Below, piece after piece: positions 18,910 through 29,682 of a DNA stretch of 49,528 bases. Where the stretch lies: contig JAPMOS010000214.1 of assembly GCA_027972325.1 (NCBI GenBank), positions 1 through 49,528 on the forward strand, in the 5' to 3' direction. A program made the translations under genes and the position numbers. The first letter of the stretch is position 1. The number at the start of each line of letters is the position of its first letter. This DNA is from Paratrimastix pyriformis (taxonomy: Eukaryota; Preaxostyla; Paratrimastigidae). The notes below the pieces were generated by a model that searched no databases, was not told where the DNA came from, and saw only the letters and a list, made by a program, of their open reading frames with translations.

Positions 18910-20227
18910 GCTACTTGTCTCGGCTGCTGTAAAGCCCACCACCGAGAAGAGCCTCACCAACCGGCTGCGTGCCCTGGCGCGGTTCTGCGCCCGCCGGGGC
19001 ATTCCGCTGGTTCCCATGCCCGTGAGCGCGCTGGCCGACTACACCGACGAGGCCACCCGGGCCAGCTGCCGGCCCCGGTCGACCCTGTCGCTCATCGCCA
19101 CCGTGGTCAACTTGATTTACGACGCGCTTGGGGTGCCTTCCCCGGCGCGCGACCATCTCTACGGACGCCTGCGCAAGGCTATCCGTCTGCGCCGCACCAC
19201 GCAGCCCGTCCAGAAGGGACTGCCCGTGCCGCCCACCCTGCTGGTGGAGCTCTTCCACCGGTGGGGCCCCAACGACGCGCTACCGCTGGAGCGCCTCCGC
19301 GCCAAGCTGGTCGCCCTGCTGGCCTTCTTGGCGCTGCTCCGGCCCTCGGACGTGACCCTGCCCACCGTGGCGCAGGTGGCCGTGCCGCCGGCCGCCGATC
19401 GGCTGGTGGTCTGCCTGCTGGGCTTCAAGAACGACTACACCGCCCAGGGCGCCTCCGTCACCATCTGGCGCGCCGCCGATGCGCTGCTCGATCCGGTGAG
19501 CTGCTACCAGTGCTGGCTCCGCCGCACGCGCGCCATGCGCCCCGACCCGCCCGGACCGTCGCGGGTCGTCATCCAGCTGCGCCGCCCCTACGAGGGCGTC
19601 AAGCCGGCCACCGTCAGCCACATCCTCAACGAGGTCATCGTCGCCGGCGGGGGCGATCGCTCGCTCCTCTCAGCCCGCGGCTTCCGCCGTGGCGGGGCCA
19701 GCTGGGCCATTGCGCGCGAGGTCATGCCCGACAAGATCCTGCACCTGGGCCGCTGGGCTTCGGCCAAAGTGTTTGCGCAGCACTACGTGCAGACGGGCGT
19801 CGACAGCAACTTCACCGACCTCATGTTCGCCCCGGCGCCGCCGCCACCGCGTGCGCCGGGCACCGCCGCGCCGCCGCTCGCCGCCACGGATCTCGTCCAG
19901 GCCGTGCGTGCGGCGCCCCCGCCTCCGCCGCCAGGCTCGCCCGCTTCGTCGCTCTCGCTGTCGGCGGCCACGCCGCGTCACCGTCCGGCCGCTCCGCCAC
20001 GCCAGCGCGTTGTGATATGCGACGACGACGTTTCCGATGAGGCGAGTCCTTCGGGCGATGCCACAAGCACGCCTGCTGCGCCTGCTCGCCGCCGCTCGAG
20101 CAGGGCGCCTTCTGCTCCGCGCCGCCGCCGCCGGAGCGCTCTCTGGGCCAGGCCGTCTGATGACGACGACGAGAACGACGAGCCCGAGGCGGATTCATCC
20201 AGCCTGCCCGCCGGCGAGTGCTTTTGA
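18910..20227 (+). CDS. DIRS-B tyrosine recombinase with long C-terminal tail
   Basis: N-terminal domain KPTTEKSLTNRLRALARFC; catalytic Arg in LLRPSDVTL (about 19340); second box SARGFRRGGASWA (about 19675), where Arg/Gly replaces the usual HxxR pattern; Trp/His region LHLGRWAS; catalytic Tyr FAQHYVQTG (about 19785). The domain is followed by ~130 residues of Pro/Ala/Ser- and Arg/Asp-rich tail (RRRSSRAPSAPRRRRR, DDDDENDEPEAD). The tail is unusual for the family and may bind DNA or target a nuclear partner. The frame is open to the TGA at 20227. Confidence 0.82.
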
Positions 20228-20429
20228 GCTGCCGCGCCGCGCCGCGCCTCACTTGTCTGTTTTTTGTTTTCTGTGTTTCTCCTGCTGCCGCCGGCCGACT
20301 AGATGCTGGTTTTGGCATGCCTTTCTGGGAATTTTCATTTTTCCTTCTTGTCTGCGGCCAGCCGACTAGATGCTGCGCTGCTGTGGGTTTTTCTGTTTTT
20401 GCTTTTCTCCCACGACTCTCTGCATGTGA

Positions 20430-20522
20430 TAGCACCTAGACTGCCGAAGACGGAGGCTGTCGGCTGCTATCCTGAGTCTTACGATGGATAGTGAGTCGAC
20501 AGCCGAAGTCGAGGCAGGATAG
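20430..20522 (+). repeat. DIRS-B internal complementary region
   Basis: tagcacctagactgccgaag... to cgatggatag is the left tip inverted. tgagtcgacagcc... to aggtgcta is the right tip inverted. The joint between cgatggatag and tgagtcgac marks both element ends. Confidence 0.85.
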
Positions 20523-20681
20523 GTGCTACCCTCCCTCTTGTCTGCTGATTTTGATTTTTCTGCTTCTCCCTTGAACGCTGAACCCACCCGCACCCATCCT
20601 GCTGCTACTGACGGGGTTCGTACGCCATTTCAACCGGCCGCCTCTGCCGCGACTCGTACGGAGAACACCACTCCAAAACGA

Positions 20682-21251
20682 AGGCACTGTGCTGGTCCGG
20701 GGCGCCCCCTTAAGTACTGGAATTGGGCGGGAAATTTCAGATCTCATTTTTTCAACTTTTGCCCTGTTGTGATTTCGACATCCGTGCTTTTTTACGCTCT
20801 CTTGGGACCCCTTCCGGAGCCCAAATCGGGGTCACTTCACGGTTCGATCATGGACCGTTGGCCCGCAATTACCTTAACGGTTTTCGGAGATCGGAGATTT
20901 GCCGAATCTCGGGCCGTTGACACCGAATCTCACCCCTTCCGATGCGTGTTAATTTTTTTCTTTTCGCCCGATGTTCTTGGCTCCCCTTGACCTCTCTCTC
21001 CGATTTTTGTTGTGATTTATGGACACGTATTGGACACGCTGCCCGTCGTGACCATACGATTTTTATTTTAGGATTGGTTTTTTTCGGTCGAACCAACCCT
21101 ATCGACCACCGGTCGACCCATGTCCATCTTGACCGGTTCTCCACCCAGGACACTTTTTTGAGATGTTTCAAGTGCTTTCACCTGGGTTTGACTTGTGACT
21201 TTTTTCTGCATTGTGTGGTGTTTATCATGAAGAACAAGGAGATATAGCACC
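20682..21251 (+). repeat. DIRS-B right inverted terminal repeat
   Basis: Inverse match of 14597-15166 with few differences, ending aaggagatatagcac. The right-specific tip (ctatcctgcctcgacttcgg...) follows to 21282. Confidence 0.85.
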
Positions 21252-21398
21252 TATCCTGCCTCGACTTCGGCTGTCGACTCACTCATCGTCTCAAAATTCG
21301 ATATAGTATGTCAAAGGTGAGAAACCTGAAGGTGTGACTTTTTCTTCATTCCTACATGTTTCCTTACATAACTAACGGGTTCTAACGAGTTGAATCAC

Positions 21399-22607
21399 TT
21401 AGTTTTTGTGTTCTACAGTCAAAGTGCCTTGTTTTGTGTTATATCGATACCATGCCCGTCCGTAAGCTAATACATTCAAAGTACAGTTGTGAGGCAATCC
21501 TGCTGTGAAAGTCACGACTAATTTAGGGTTAGAATACTCTTTTAGCACAATGGTACCATACACATTACCATATGATTCAATATCGTCATCTTTGCTTGGT
21601 AGTCCTGAAAAGCGTAGAGTGTAGATGTTCTTGTCAAATGCCTTCCGGAAATACATCATCTGTTGAAATTCTTGCGATTTAGCACTAATGGCTGTATCTG
21701 GATAGTTCTTATTGTCGACAGAAAGGTGATATTCCGAGATATAGGCTGTTCCGGTGAATGGTGCTCCTGTCGTGTCATCAGACAGATACATCGACAAATA
21801 CTCAACTTCATCAAATGGTAGGTCACATGTTATCGATGTGGCACCTTGCGTTATGAGATATCTGGTGGAATCAACGAATTCATTCTGTACTGTAACCATT
21901 CCTGCTTCATCCATACTGCTTCGTAGAATTGCCTTCTTCTCATCTTCATGCATTGTCATGTAGTTAGCTCCGAGTTCAACATCGAGTAAAGTGTTGGTTA
22001 ATGTAGCTCCAACTGTGGAAGATGATGCTATTTCTGATATAGGGGCTATTTCTACTTCAAAATAGGGATTTGCTTGTAAGATGTCGAGCCGTAGAGGGTT
22101 AAAGTCAATGAATGGATTTGGTATGTAAATCAGTCCTTCCTGTTGTTGCGATGGATCAATGTCTGTGCCGGTTGCTCCAATACGTGCGTTCTGCATCATC
22201 AGTGATTTGCGTTCCTGTATGGCACGTTGGTAATATTGATATATACCTGCACTGTCCAACTTGTATATTTCACGTCCTTGGTGCTTAAACTTAAGGGATT
22301 TGATCAGTTTCATCATGTATCCACCAACGTAAGTCACCGTGCCGGCTGATGCTGTAGTAGCTCCGAGTCTGATGTGTAGGTGTATGTCATTACCTGAGAG
22401 TAGCCCGCTGTATTTATTAATGTCAAACTGTGCGACACTTCCAAATGATATTTGCCGCTTAGGTTTGATTACTACCGGGTCCGTTACAATCTTAGGCTTG
22501 CGTATCTTAGTGGTTTTGTCATCTGTAAACTCATTGATTTTGATTGCATTCCTTTCGAGGTCTGAGTTCTGTGTGGTGTGCGACTTTAGAATAATTGCCG
22601 TTGCCAT
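21399..22607 (-). CDS. Double jelly-roll major capsid protein (copy 3)
   Basis: 402 codons; the protein is the same as at 10296-11504, and the surrounding DNA matches for kilobases with a constant offset of about 11.1 kb. It belongs to the second tandem unit. Its downstream side joins DIRS-B directly at the position of the hairpin cluster (cgtctcaaaattcgatatag is shared with 10185 onward). The frame looks whole. Same family reasoning as copy 1. Confidence 0.72.
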   Translation of the reverse strand: MATAIILKSHTTQNSDLERNAIKINEFTDDKTTKIRKPKIVTDPVVIKPKRQISFGSVAQFDINKYSGLLSGNDIHLHIRLGATTASAGTVTYVGGYMMKLIKSLKFKHQGREIYKLDSAGIYQYYQRAIQERKSLMMQNARIGATGTDIDPSQQQEGLIYIPNPFIDFNPLRLDILQANPYFEVEIAPISEIASSSTVGATLTNTLLDVELGANYMTMHEDEKKAILRSSMDEAGMVTVQNEFVDSTRYLITQGATSITCDLPFDEVEYLSMYLSDDTTGAPFTGTAYISEYHLSVDNKNYPDTAISAKSQEFQQMMYFRKAFDKNIYTLRFSGLPSKDDDIESYGNVYGTIVLKEYSNPKLVVTFTAGLPHNCTLNVLAYGRAWYRYNTKQGTLTVEHKN

Positions 22608-22665
22608 AGTGTGATAATCAATATCATACTAAGATAAAAAAATACTCAAATTATTAAAATTATGC

Positions 22666-24571
22666 CTATTTTGTGTTTACTGCCTTCTGGTCCCAATGCT
22701 CTTCCGCCTTTTTCACCTTGGATCTGTAATCTTCTTGAGTTTTGGAGGTATCCCCAAAAGGCATTGTAAAGGTTAAGGTAATTGTCATGTAACAAAGGCT
22801 TGATCAGTGTGTGTGTGTGTGTGTCATACATGTTTGCAACATAGAGATGCAAAACTCCCGATTCCGGCCGAAGCCGGGGGTAACATGACCCCAGTCCTCC
22901 CATGTCCCCGCAATTCTGCGGGCAACTAGGGCTAGGGGCGGGGCTATGGTGACAGGGAGAGGTAGAAAAGAACGGGGGGGAGGGGACCAAGGAATAGGGT
23001 GGATCGAGGAGATAAATCAGGGAAAAGACTGAACAACGGGACAAAAGATTGAACCGAAAGGAACACAATTCCCTTACATTGGGACTTCTTGGGCGTTGGG
23101 CATCCGCGTCCCCATGTACCATCTGGTACTGGTGCGGAACACGAACATCGGGGCGTGTTGTTGGCGGATCCACCATCCAAAGTCCCGCCTCCGCGGCCCG
23201 TCCGGTCCCGCGGGCACTCGAGCCGCCCCGCTCCCCTTCAACCCCAGATCCGTGGGGCAGAGCGAGGCTCCCTTCGGCGTGGCAAGAAGCCCTTGCGCTG
23301 GGGCAGGGACAAGCGCAGGGGCAGCATGGGCAGGGGCAGCATGGGCAGGGGCAACATGGGCAGGGGCAACATGGGCAGGGGCAGGGGCAGGGGCAGGGGC
23401 AGGGGCATGGGCAGGGGCCACAGTGGGAGTCGCAGTGGGGGCTGGTGCAGATGCAGTGGGGGCTGGTGCAGATGCAGTGGGGGCTGCAGATGCAGTGGGG
23501 GCTGGGGGCGGCACCCTGGCGAACGGATTCCCGACCGGCGCGGGCTGCTGGTGGGCAACAGCAGGGCGCACAGCAAAGGATTGCTGTCAGCCTTCTCCTC
23601 AACCCTGTCCTTCTTCTTTGCTGGCGAAGGTTCAGGGGATGGCGGACGTGGCCGACTCGTACCACCTCCAAGCTGAAGCGGGGCAGCTGAGGGGTCGATG
23701 CAATGTGCGGTCACTTTTCCGGGAGGCTGTTTGACAGTGCTCGGTGACTTTGGACACAGGCCGGATTGCGGCGAAGCAGTGGACGGGTTCACCGAAGCCA
23801 CAGGTCGGGCGGGAACGGGGTCGCCATCGATACTCGCGATACAGTAACGGGCTTGCTGGAAGACTCCAAATTGAAAATGGTGGCACCACAAATGAATTGA
23901 ATCAATTGCGCAAGCTTTTGGCAGCACAGAGATTGATCGCCCCCCGCCGACCGTAGAATGCTCAAACTGATGCGCTGAAGCAACTTGGTCGACGGGATGC
24001 GCTTCTCAGAGGCCACCAAATACCCAAAAGTTTGCCAAACTCAGGGATCATGGTAGAAGTGAAGGAAAGACGGCTCAGCTGGTCCATGCTCCGGAAGATA
24101 GCTCGATGATCGTCGAGCTCGTCAATAAAGCACAGAAATGGATCTTCTTCATCAAGAATAGAAGCATGTTTTTCAATAAAAGCAATGGTTGCGTCGTCCA
24201 GATCATCATTCACCGCAGTGATTTCGCAGGCCATAGCCCTGCGTAAATCGTGTTGAACTGAGAATAGTGCCGGGGGACTTGATCACCAAAATGTTGTGGT
24301 CTGCTGTCACTTTCTCGAATAGTTCTAAGAAATCTGCCTTCTTCATACACGACATATATTCATGGTATATCATGTCTTTCACTGAGTCATTCTTGGTGTA
24401 ATGGACAAAACAGTAATTGGTGTTCTGCCTTGTTCTTGGTGATATACCTGTTGGTATTTGTGTTGTAAGAATGACTGAGATGTTGTATCTTCTGTGATTG
24501 CAAAACAGACTGCCTAAAATATTACTTTGGTGTAACTTGTTGTTGCCATCTAAGATATCGTCGAATATCAA
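22666..24571 (-). pseudogene. Packaging ATPase pieces split by a 1.46 kb insertion (unit 2)
   Basis: Duplicate of 11563-13452: Walker B portion at 24286-24571, C-terminal tail at 22666-22798, same insertion and same flanking duplication between them. Fossil, broken. It arises from duplication rather than a second independent insertion, because the insertion site and flanks are identical. Confidence 0.75.
22807..24277 (-). mobile_element. 1.46 kb retroposon-like insertion, unknown family (copy 2)
   Basis: Duplicate of 11703-13158 with flanking CTTGATCA at 22799-22806 and 24278-24285. It differs from copy 1 mainly in the length of G, C and GGGGCA runs, so the low-complexity middle reads in different frames in the two copies. 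The MACEITAV... frame starts at 24234 on the minus strand and is unchanged. The (GT)n end is at 22807-22824. Confidence 0.55.
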
Positions 24572-24599
24572 TAAGACTGACTTCTTGCCTTAAAGGTCA

Positions 24600-24950
24600 A
24601 ATGTTATGGTCTAATAGCTGAAGAATGTGTTGATGTATCCTGATTTAGTATATTACAAGGATGGCGCTGTTGAAGGTATTCGACAAGATCGTTTGCCTTT
24701 CATGATGCTCAATGAGATGAAAAAACTAAAGGCACATTGTGATTCACTCACTGATGAAAACATGTCATTAAAAGCTCAAATAGAAACACTTAAAACTGCT
24801 GTAGCGGAAATCAGACAGATGATTTCTGTTACGTTCGAAACTACTCAACCTTCTTCAATTGATAATGGTAAAATGGCATTCTATCTCGCTGATGACTCAA
24901 CACTGAAGGCTACATGGAAGATAAACAATGTACGACAAGCTACCAACTAA
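24600..24950 (+). pseudogene. S74 fibre protein, 3' part only (unit 2)
   Basis: Second copy of the chaperone-end and coiled-coil fragment (DLVYYKDGAVEGIRQDR, SLKAQIETLKTAVAEIRQ). It is close to the unit 1 fragment and clearly diverged from the full gene at 41503-44514. Fossil fragment. Confidence 0.75.
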
Positions 24951-25621
24951 GCAAAAAGAGACTTTGAATTGTCTGCTTTCTTCTTCCCTTCTTTCACTAT
25001 AAGTAGCTGTTTGCATGAGGCTGAGATTCCATAATGCTGCTTATCATCAACCCATACTTTAAGTTGGACTATCATTTTAACTGTGCTACCTGGATTGACG
25101 GCTTTTCGTAAATCTTCGTTTGTTTGTATTGTTGTGTCCTGTTTTACCTCACCATCTTCATCTTTTCGGAAGACACTCGGATACAGTGTATCTGCATATC
25201 CAACTGCTACTTTATAGTAGCTCGGAAACTTGTCATTATCACTCGTCTTTGCAAATGATTTGTATTCAAATTCATCTGGTTTGCCTTCTTCAAAAGTACC
25301 ATTCACAATGCTTTCCACATTGTTTTGACAGTACTTCTCGAGCTTGTCTATCATCTTCTTAAAGTCATCGCCTACATTCTCGACTGGTAACCTGATGGTT
25401 TTAGTGTTCTCGTAAAAGTTCACTCCATAAGGTCCTAAGTCGATTTGTGGCGTCTGAACTAAGAGGTTACTACCATTATGTTCAATGTGACACATCTTCA
25501 TTGTCTTCTCTTGCTTCCTGGACGATTCAGATAAGGCTTCAATTGACAGCTTCTTAACTGTGAAATCGTTCGGAATGATCACAACTGGCATATCAGACTC
25601 AACAGATTGCTTGCTTGACAT
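24947..25621 (-). CDS. Conserved 224-residue viral protein (unit 2)
   Basis: Protein identical to those at 13827-14501 and 44511-45185. Its DNA matches the 44511 copy at least as well as the unit 1 copy. The open frame looks whole. DIRS-B begins 39 bases before its start codon, so its promoter region is cut short compared with 45186-45260. Function unassigned; possibly a nucleic-acid-binding protein. Confidence 0.55.
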   Translation of the reverse strand: MSSKQSVESDMPVVIIPNDFTVKKLSIEALSESSRKQEKTMKMCHIEHNGSNLLVQTPQIDLGPYGVNFYENTKTIRLPVENVGDDFKKMIDKLEKYCQNNVESIVNGTFEEGKPDEFEYKSFAKTSDNDKFPSYYKVAVGYADTLYPSVFRKDEDGEVKQDTTIQTNEDLRKAVNPGSTVKMIVQLKVWVDDKQHYGISASCKQLLIVKEGKKKADNSKSLFA

Positions 25622-26354
25622 TAGTGGTTATTATATACTAACTATAGATAATAATTTTTCCTATCCATCGTAAGACTCAGGATAGCAGCCGACAGCCTCC
25701 GTCTTCGGCAGTCTAGGTGCTATATCTCCTTGTTCTTCATGATAAACACCACACAATGCAGAAAAGTCACAAGTCAAACCCAGGTGAAAGCACTTGGAAA
25801 CATCTCAAAAAAAGTGTCCTGGGTGGAGAACCGGTCAGGATGGACATGGGTCGACCGGTGGTCGATAGGGTTGGTTCGACCGAAAAAAACCAATCCTAAA
25901 ATTAAAATCGTATGGTCACGACGGGCAGCGTGTCCAATACGCGTCCATAAATCACAACAAAAATCGGAGAGAGAGGTCAAAGGGAGCCAAGAACATCGGG
26001 CGAAAAGAAAAAATTTAACACGCATCGGAAGGGGTGAGATTCGGGGTTAACGGCCCGAGATTCGGCAAATCTCCGATCTCCGAAAACCGTTAAGGTAATT
26101 GCGGGCCAACGGTCCATGATCGAACCGTGAAGTGACCCCGATTTGGGCTCCGGAAGGGGTCCCAAGAGAGGGTAAAAAAGCACGGATGTCGAAATCACAA
26201 CAGAGCAAAAGTTGAAAAAATGAGATCTGAAATTTCCCGCCCAATTCCAGTACTTAAGGGGGCGCCCCGGACCAGCACAGTGCCTTCGTTTTTTCGTGGT
26301 GAACACCCGTTTTTTCAAGGACTACCGACCGAACAACAACGAAACTCTACTCCA

Positions 26355-27953
26355 ATGGCCTCTACTCATCGACTTCAAGACCCTCCGATGCCCAAGATCA
26401 CCATCAAGGTTCCAACTCCTGGGACACCCAATCCGACCCCCAACGGCTCTTCGAGTGGCTCTTCGAGTGCCGTTTCGGCGGGAAGGGGCACCCGCGGCCC
26501 TGGCTCGACCTTCTTGGACCGGCTGATGGTTACGGATGCCCGCGTGTCCGGGGCGGCTCCCGGTGGCCCGGCAAGCCCGGCGCAGGCCCTACAGGCGGCT
26601 GCGGCTGTCCACAAGGCTGCTTCCGCTGCGCAGGCCGCGCCCGGCCTGGCCACCGCGACCGCTCCGCTGCCATCCCAGGACCTCGACGACGACGGGGCCG
26701 CCCAGAGCGGGCCCGAGGGGACCAACCTGCTGCCCCCCGCGCCCCCTGTGCCCACCCCGACCCTCCTGCAGAATCACTCTGCTGTCACTCCCCAGCCCCA
26801 GGAAGGCCTCGACGTCTACATCCGGCGCGTGATGGAGGCCTCGCTGGGGGACTTTCTCGAGCAGCAGCGGGCCTTGCTCGTGGCCGCAGCTGCTGCCTCC
26901 GCGGCCTTGCCTTCCACTCAGGAGGCCGGCCTTGCTGCCCGCGGTGCTGCTGGTGCCCCCCTGGGTGCCGGTGGTGCCGCCGCCGTGCCGGCCGCGGATG
27001 AGCCTGCTCCGCTCTCGTTTTTTCGGCCCGACCAGGCCACTGCAACCAACGTCCCGTCTAACCAACTCCCTGCCGCCGGAAGGGTCCGGCGGCTCGCCCG
27101 GGCTGCTCCCGGTCCCTTTCCGGGGGAGGCCGACCCGCCCAGCGGCGACGATGATGCCGCCGGTGCCGAGGGCGAATTTGCGGACGAGGACGACGCTGCC
27201 GCCGCCGGCGACGAGGATGAGCCCCGGCAGGCAGCCGACCCGCAGCAGCAGCCTGGCGACCGCGAGGCCTCTGACAGGCTCGCACTGGAGCGCGCCCGGG
27301 CATTTGTCCGGGGCGTTGCCGTGCCCAGCGACTTTCCCCAGCTCGGCTCCGTCACGGGCCTCGCCCGCGAGTCCAGGGCTGAATTCCGCTTTCTCCAGCG
27401 CCTTCACCGGGAATCGCTCAACCTTGAGCGGCTGGCGCGCCTGCCCTGCACCGAGGAGGACTTGCGCGCCGCCCTCTCTTGCTTTGCTCGCTCCATCGCC
27501 TCGGCCATCGTGGACCGCAAGCGGCTCGCCTGGGTGCACACGGCACTTGCCCCCGACGTGGCCCGCATGTACGAGTATGTCCGCACCGCTCCCGAGGTCG
27601 CCACCGGCCAGAACCTCCAGCAGCTCGACTTCGCCATCCGCCTCGCTCAGGGCATGCGCGCCCTGCCCGGCCAGCAGCAGCAGCAACGCGGCGGCCAGGC
27701 CGGCGGGCGTCGCATGGGCGGGGGCCGGGATCGCGGCGGGAACGACTTCCGCTCGTCGGGTGGCCGCGGCGGCGGCTTCGGCGGGCGCAGCTACGGCGGC
27801 GGGTTCGGCCGAGGCGGCGACCGGTTCAACGACTTTGCCCAGCGCCAGCAGCGCAGCTTCCCGCAGCGGCGCCGCTTCGACAATGGTGGCGGCAACAACG
27901 GCTCCGCCGGCGGGCGCCAGCAGGCGCAGTCGGGCGGCGCCGGCGAGCAGTAA
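26355..27953 (+). CDS. DIRS-B Gag (copy 2)
   Basis: Same Gag as 15233-16830, ending at a TAA right after the RG-rich tail (GGRQQAQSGGAGEQ). This makes it the clearer guide to where Gag ends. The Pro-rich N-terminus, acidic middle, helical domain and RG tail are all visible. The open frame looks whole. Confidence 0.75.
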   Translation: MASTHRLQDPPMPKITIKVPTPGTPNPTPNGSSSGSSSAVSAGRGTRGPGSTFLDRLMVTDARVSGAAPGGPASPAQALQAAAAVHKAASAAQAAPGLATATAPLPSQDLDDDGAAQSGPEGTNLLPPAPPVPTPTLLQNHSAVTPQPQEGLDVYIRRVMEASLGDFLEQQRALLVAAAAASAALPSTQEAGLAARGAAGAPLGAGGAAAVPAADEPAPLSFFRPDQATATNVPSNQLPAAGRVRRLARAAPGPFPGEADPPSGDDDAAGAEGEFADEDDAAAAGDEDEPRQAADPQQQPGDREASDRLALERARAFVRGVAVPSDFPQLGSVTGLARESRAEFRFLQRLHRESLNLERLARLPCTEEDLRAALSCFARSIASAIVDRKRLAWVHTALAPDVARMYEYVRTAPEVATGQNLQQLDFAIRLAQGMRALPGQQQQQRGGQAGGRRMGGGRDRGGNDFRSSGGRGGGFGGRSYGGGFGRGGDRFNDFAQRQQRSFPQRRRFDNGGGNNGSAGGRQQAQSGGAGEQ

Positions 27954-28109
27954 CGGCGCGCAGAGCCCGCGCGCCGCGGCAGCAACGGGGTCCGCCATCA
28001 TCTCCACCATCACCGCCGCCCTCCCCGCTGCCGCCGCCACGGTGCGACCATCCCCCCGCTCTCGGGCCGGCCGCATCTCCACCACCACCACCACCACCAC
28101 CACCACCAC

Positions 28110-29476
28110 CAGCTCGCTTCAGCACCGGGCGTCCCTCCCTCCCGCCCTTCCGGGCCTTCTGGGAGGAGCATTTCCACTTGCCCCGCCCCGTGCACAACTG
28201 GCTCCTGCACGGCTTCCGCATCCCGCTCCTCTGCAAGCCGTGCCGCTCCCATTTGCCCAACTACGTGCACCCCGAGCATGCCTCCTTCGTCGACCAGGAG
28301 GTGGCTCGCCTCCTCGAGACGGGCGCAATCCGACCCGTCCAGGCGCCGCCCCACAACATCTCCCCACTGACGTGCGCGCCCAAGAAGAACGGCAAGCTGA
28401 GGCTGTGCATCGACATGCGCTTCGTCAACTCTTTTGTCCAGGCGCCGGCCTTCAAGCTGGAGGACCTGACCACGCTGGCGCCCCTGCTGCGCGACGGGGA
28501 CTACATCTCGACGGCGGACCTCTCCGAGGGCTACCATCACCTGCGCATTCACCCCGACGACCAGCAGTTCCTGGGCTTCGCCTGGCGGGGCCGCTACTAC
28601 GTCTACACGGCCCTGCCCTTCGGCCTCTCATGCGCCCCCTGGGCCTTCACCAAATTCCTGAGGCCTCTCTGCGAGTACCTCCGGGGCCCCTCGTGCGGCC
28701 TGCGGATGCTCTCCTACATCGACGACTTCATCGTGGCCAGTCGGCCGACCGAGGCCGATCGCGAGTGGGCGCGCTTCGTGGCCGTGATGGAGCAGGCGGG
28801 CATGAACCTCAAGCTGGAGAAGTGCCATCCGCCCGCCCCGCGGCAGCAGTTCCTGGGGTACGAGGTCGAGACCGCTCCCCAGGTGCGCTACTGCGTGCCC
28901 GCCGAAGCGGCGCACCATCCGGCACGAGATCGCCCGGCTGCTGCGCTGCTCGCGGCCCCACGTTCGCCGTGTGGCCCACGTGGCGGGCCTCTGCCTGTCC
29001 GTCTCGCGGGCCGTTGCCCCGGCCAAGTTTCTCCTGCGCAACGTCTACCGCGTGGTCGCAGCAGCCCCCAACTGGCACTGCTGCGTGATGCTGGACGAGC
29101 CGGCCCGGGGAGACCTCCGCTGGTGGCTGGAGGGCCTCGAGGGCTGGAACGGGGCCTGTCCGCTCCCGACGCCGGCCGATCTGACCTGCGCCACGGACGC
29201 CTCGGACATCGGCTGGGGGGCCTGCTGGCTGGAGCGCAACGAGACGGCCCAGGGCCCCTGGACGGGCGTCATGCGCGAGGCGCCCATCAACCAGCGCGAG
29301 AGCATGGCCGTGCTCAACGCCCTGCGCATCTGGGCCGCGACGCCGGCCTGGCGGGGCCGCACGGTGCTCTTCCAGGTCGACAACGCGACGACGGTGGCCC
29401 ACCTCAACGGGTTTGGCCGCCTCAACCCGGCCCTGGACGGGATCGCCCGGGCCATCCACGCCCTTGCAGCGCGCCA
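28110..29476 (+). pseudogene. DIRS-B RT and partial RNase H (copy 2)
   Basis: RT motifs as in copy 1 (STADLSEGYHHLRIH, ALPFGLSCAPWAF, SYIDDFIVASR) and RNase H motifs (LTCATDASDIGWGACW, VLFQVDNATTVAHLN). DIRS-C starts within the RNase H region at ~29477. Fossil, broken. Confidence 0.8.
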
Positions 29477-29526
29477 CTTCAGCCTCGGAGCCTCGGCGAA
29501 CGAGTAATCAATCTCGACGACCTTCA

Positions 29527-29645
29527 TCTTCCCAAACCCCCAGGAAAATAGACATCACGTCAGGCAACGCAAAAAGCGGCACTGACCACAAATAGAAAGA
29601 AATTCCATGTCAGCTGACACGGATAGTGTACCCTGCCCTTTGCGT
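29527..29645 (+). repeat. DIRS-C terminal repeat, first copy
   Basis: cttcccaaacccccaggaaa... through acggatagtgtaccctgccc. The same sequence, in the same window orientation, is at 33067-33184. For a DIRS element the two should be opposed, so the shared orientation reflects the rearrangement of the second half. Confidence 0.8.
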
Positions 29646-29682
29646 TTCGCACGCTTCAAGACGCATCCCTATTGGGCAAAGA

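Larger units (their letters stand above)
14541..21282 (+). mobile_element. DIRS-type YR retrotransposon, DIRS-B copy 1
   Basis: 6.7 kb GC-rich DIRS element. The tips (ctatccatcg... and ...gtcgactca) are defined by the ICR at ~20430-20520, which holds both tips inverted and joined. ITRs are about 570 bases. Parts: Gag, RT, RNase H, connection domain, YR, ICR. It sits between the region upstream of the small conserved gene and the region downstream of the next capsid gene, without target duplication. It looks nearly whole, with perhaps one or two frame breaks. Close identity with the copy at 25661 implies youth. Confidence 0.88.

Noticed and set aside
26589-28109. 506-codon minus-strand open frame (also a 365-codon equivalent at 15467-16564)
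   Set aside because: Antisense shadow of GC-rich DIRS-B Gag; low-complexity Ala/Gly/Arg sequence, no domain.
26932-29088. 718-codon plus-strand open frame, and 679 codons at 16357-18396
   Set aside because: Out-of-frame shadows of DIRS-B Gag and RT. GC-rich DNA gives long open frames by chance; the RT and RNase H motifs are in other frames.
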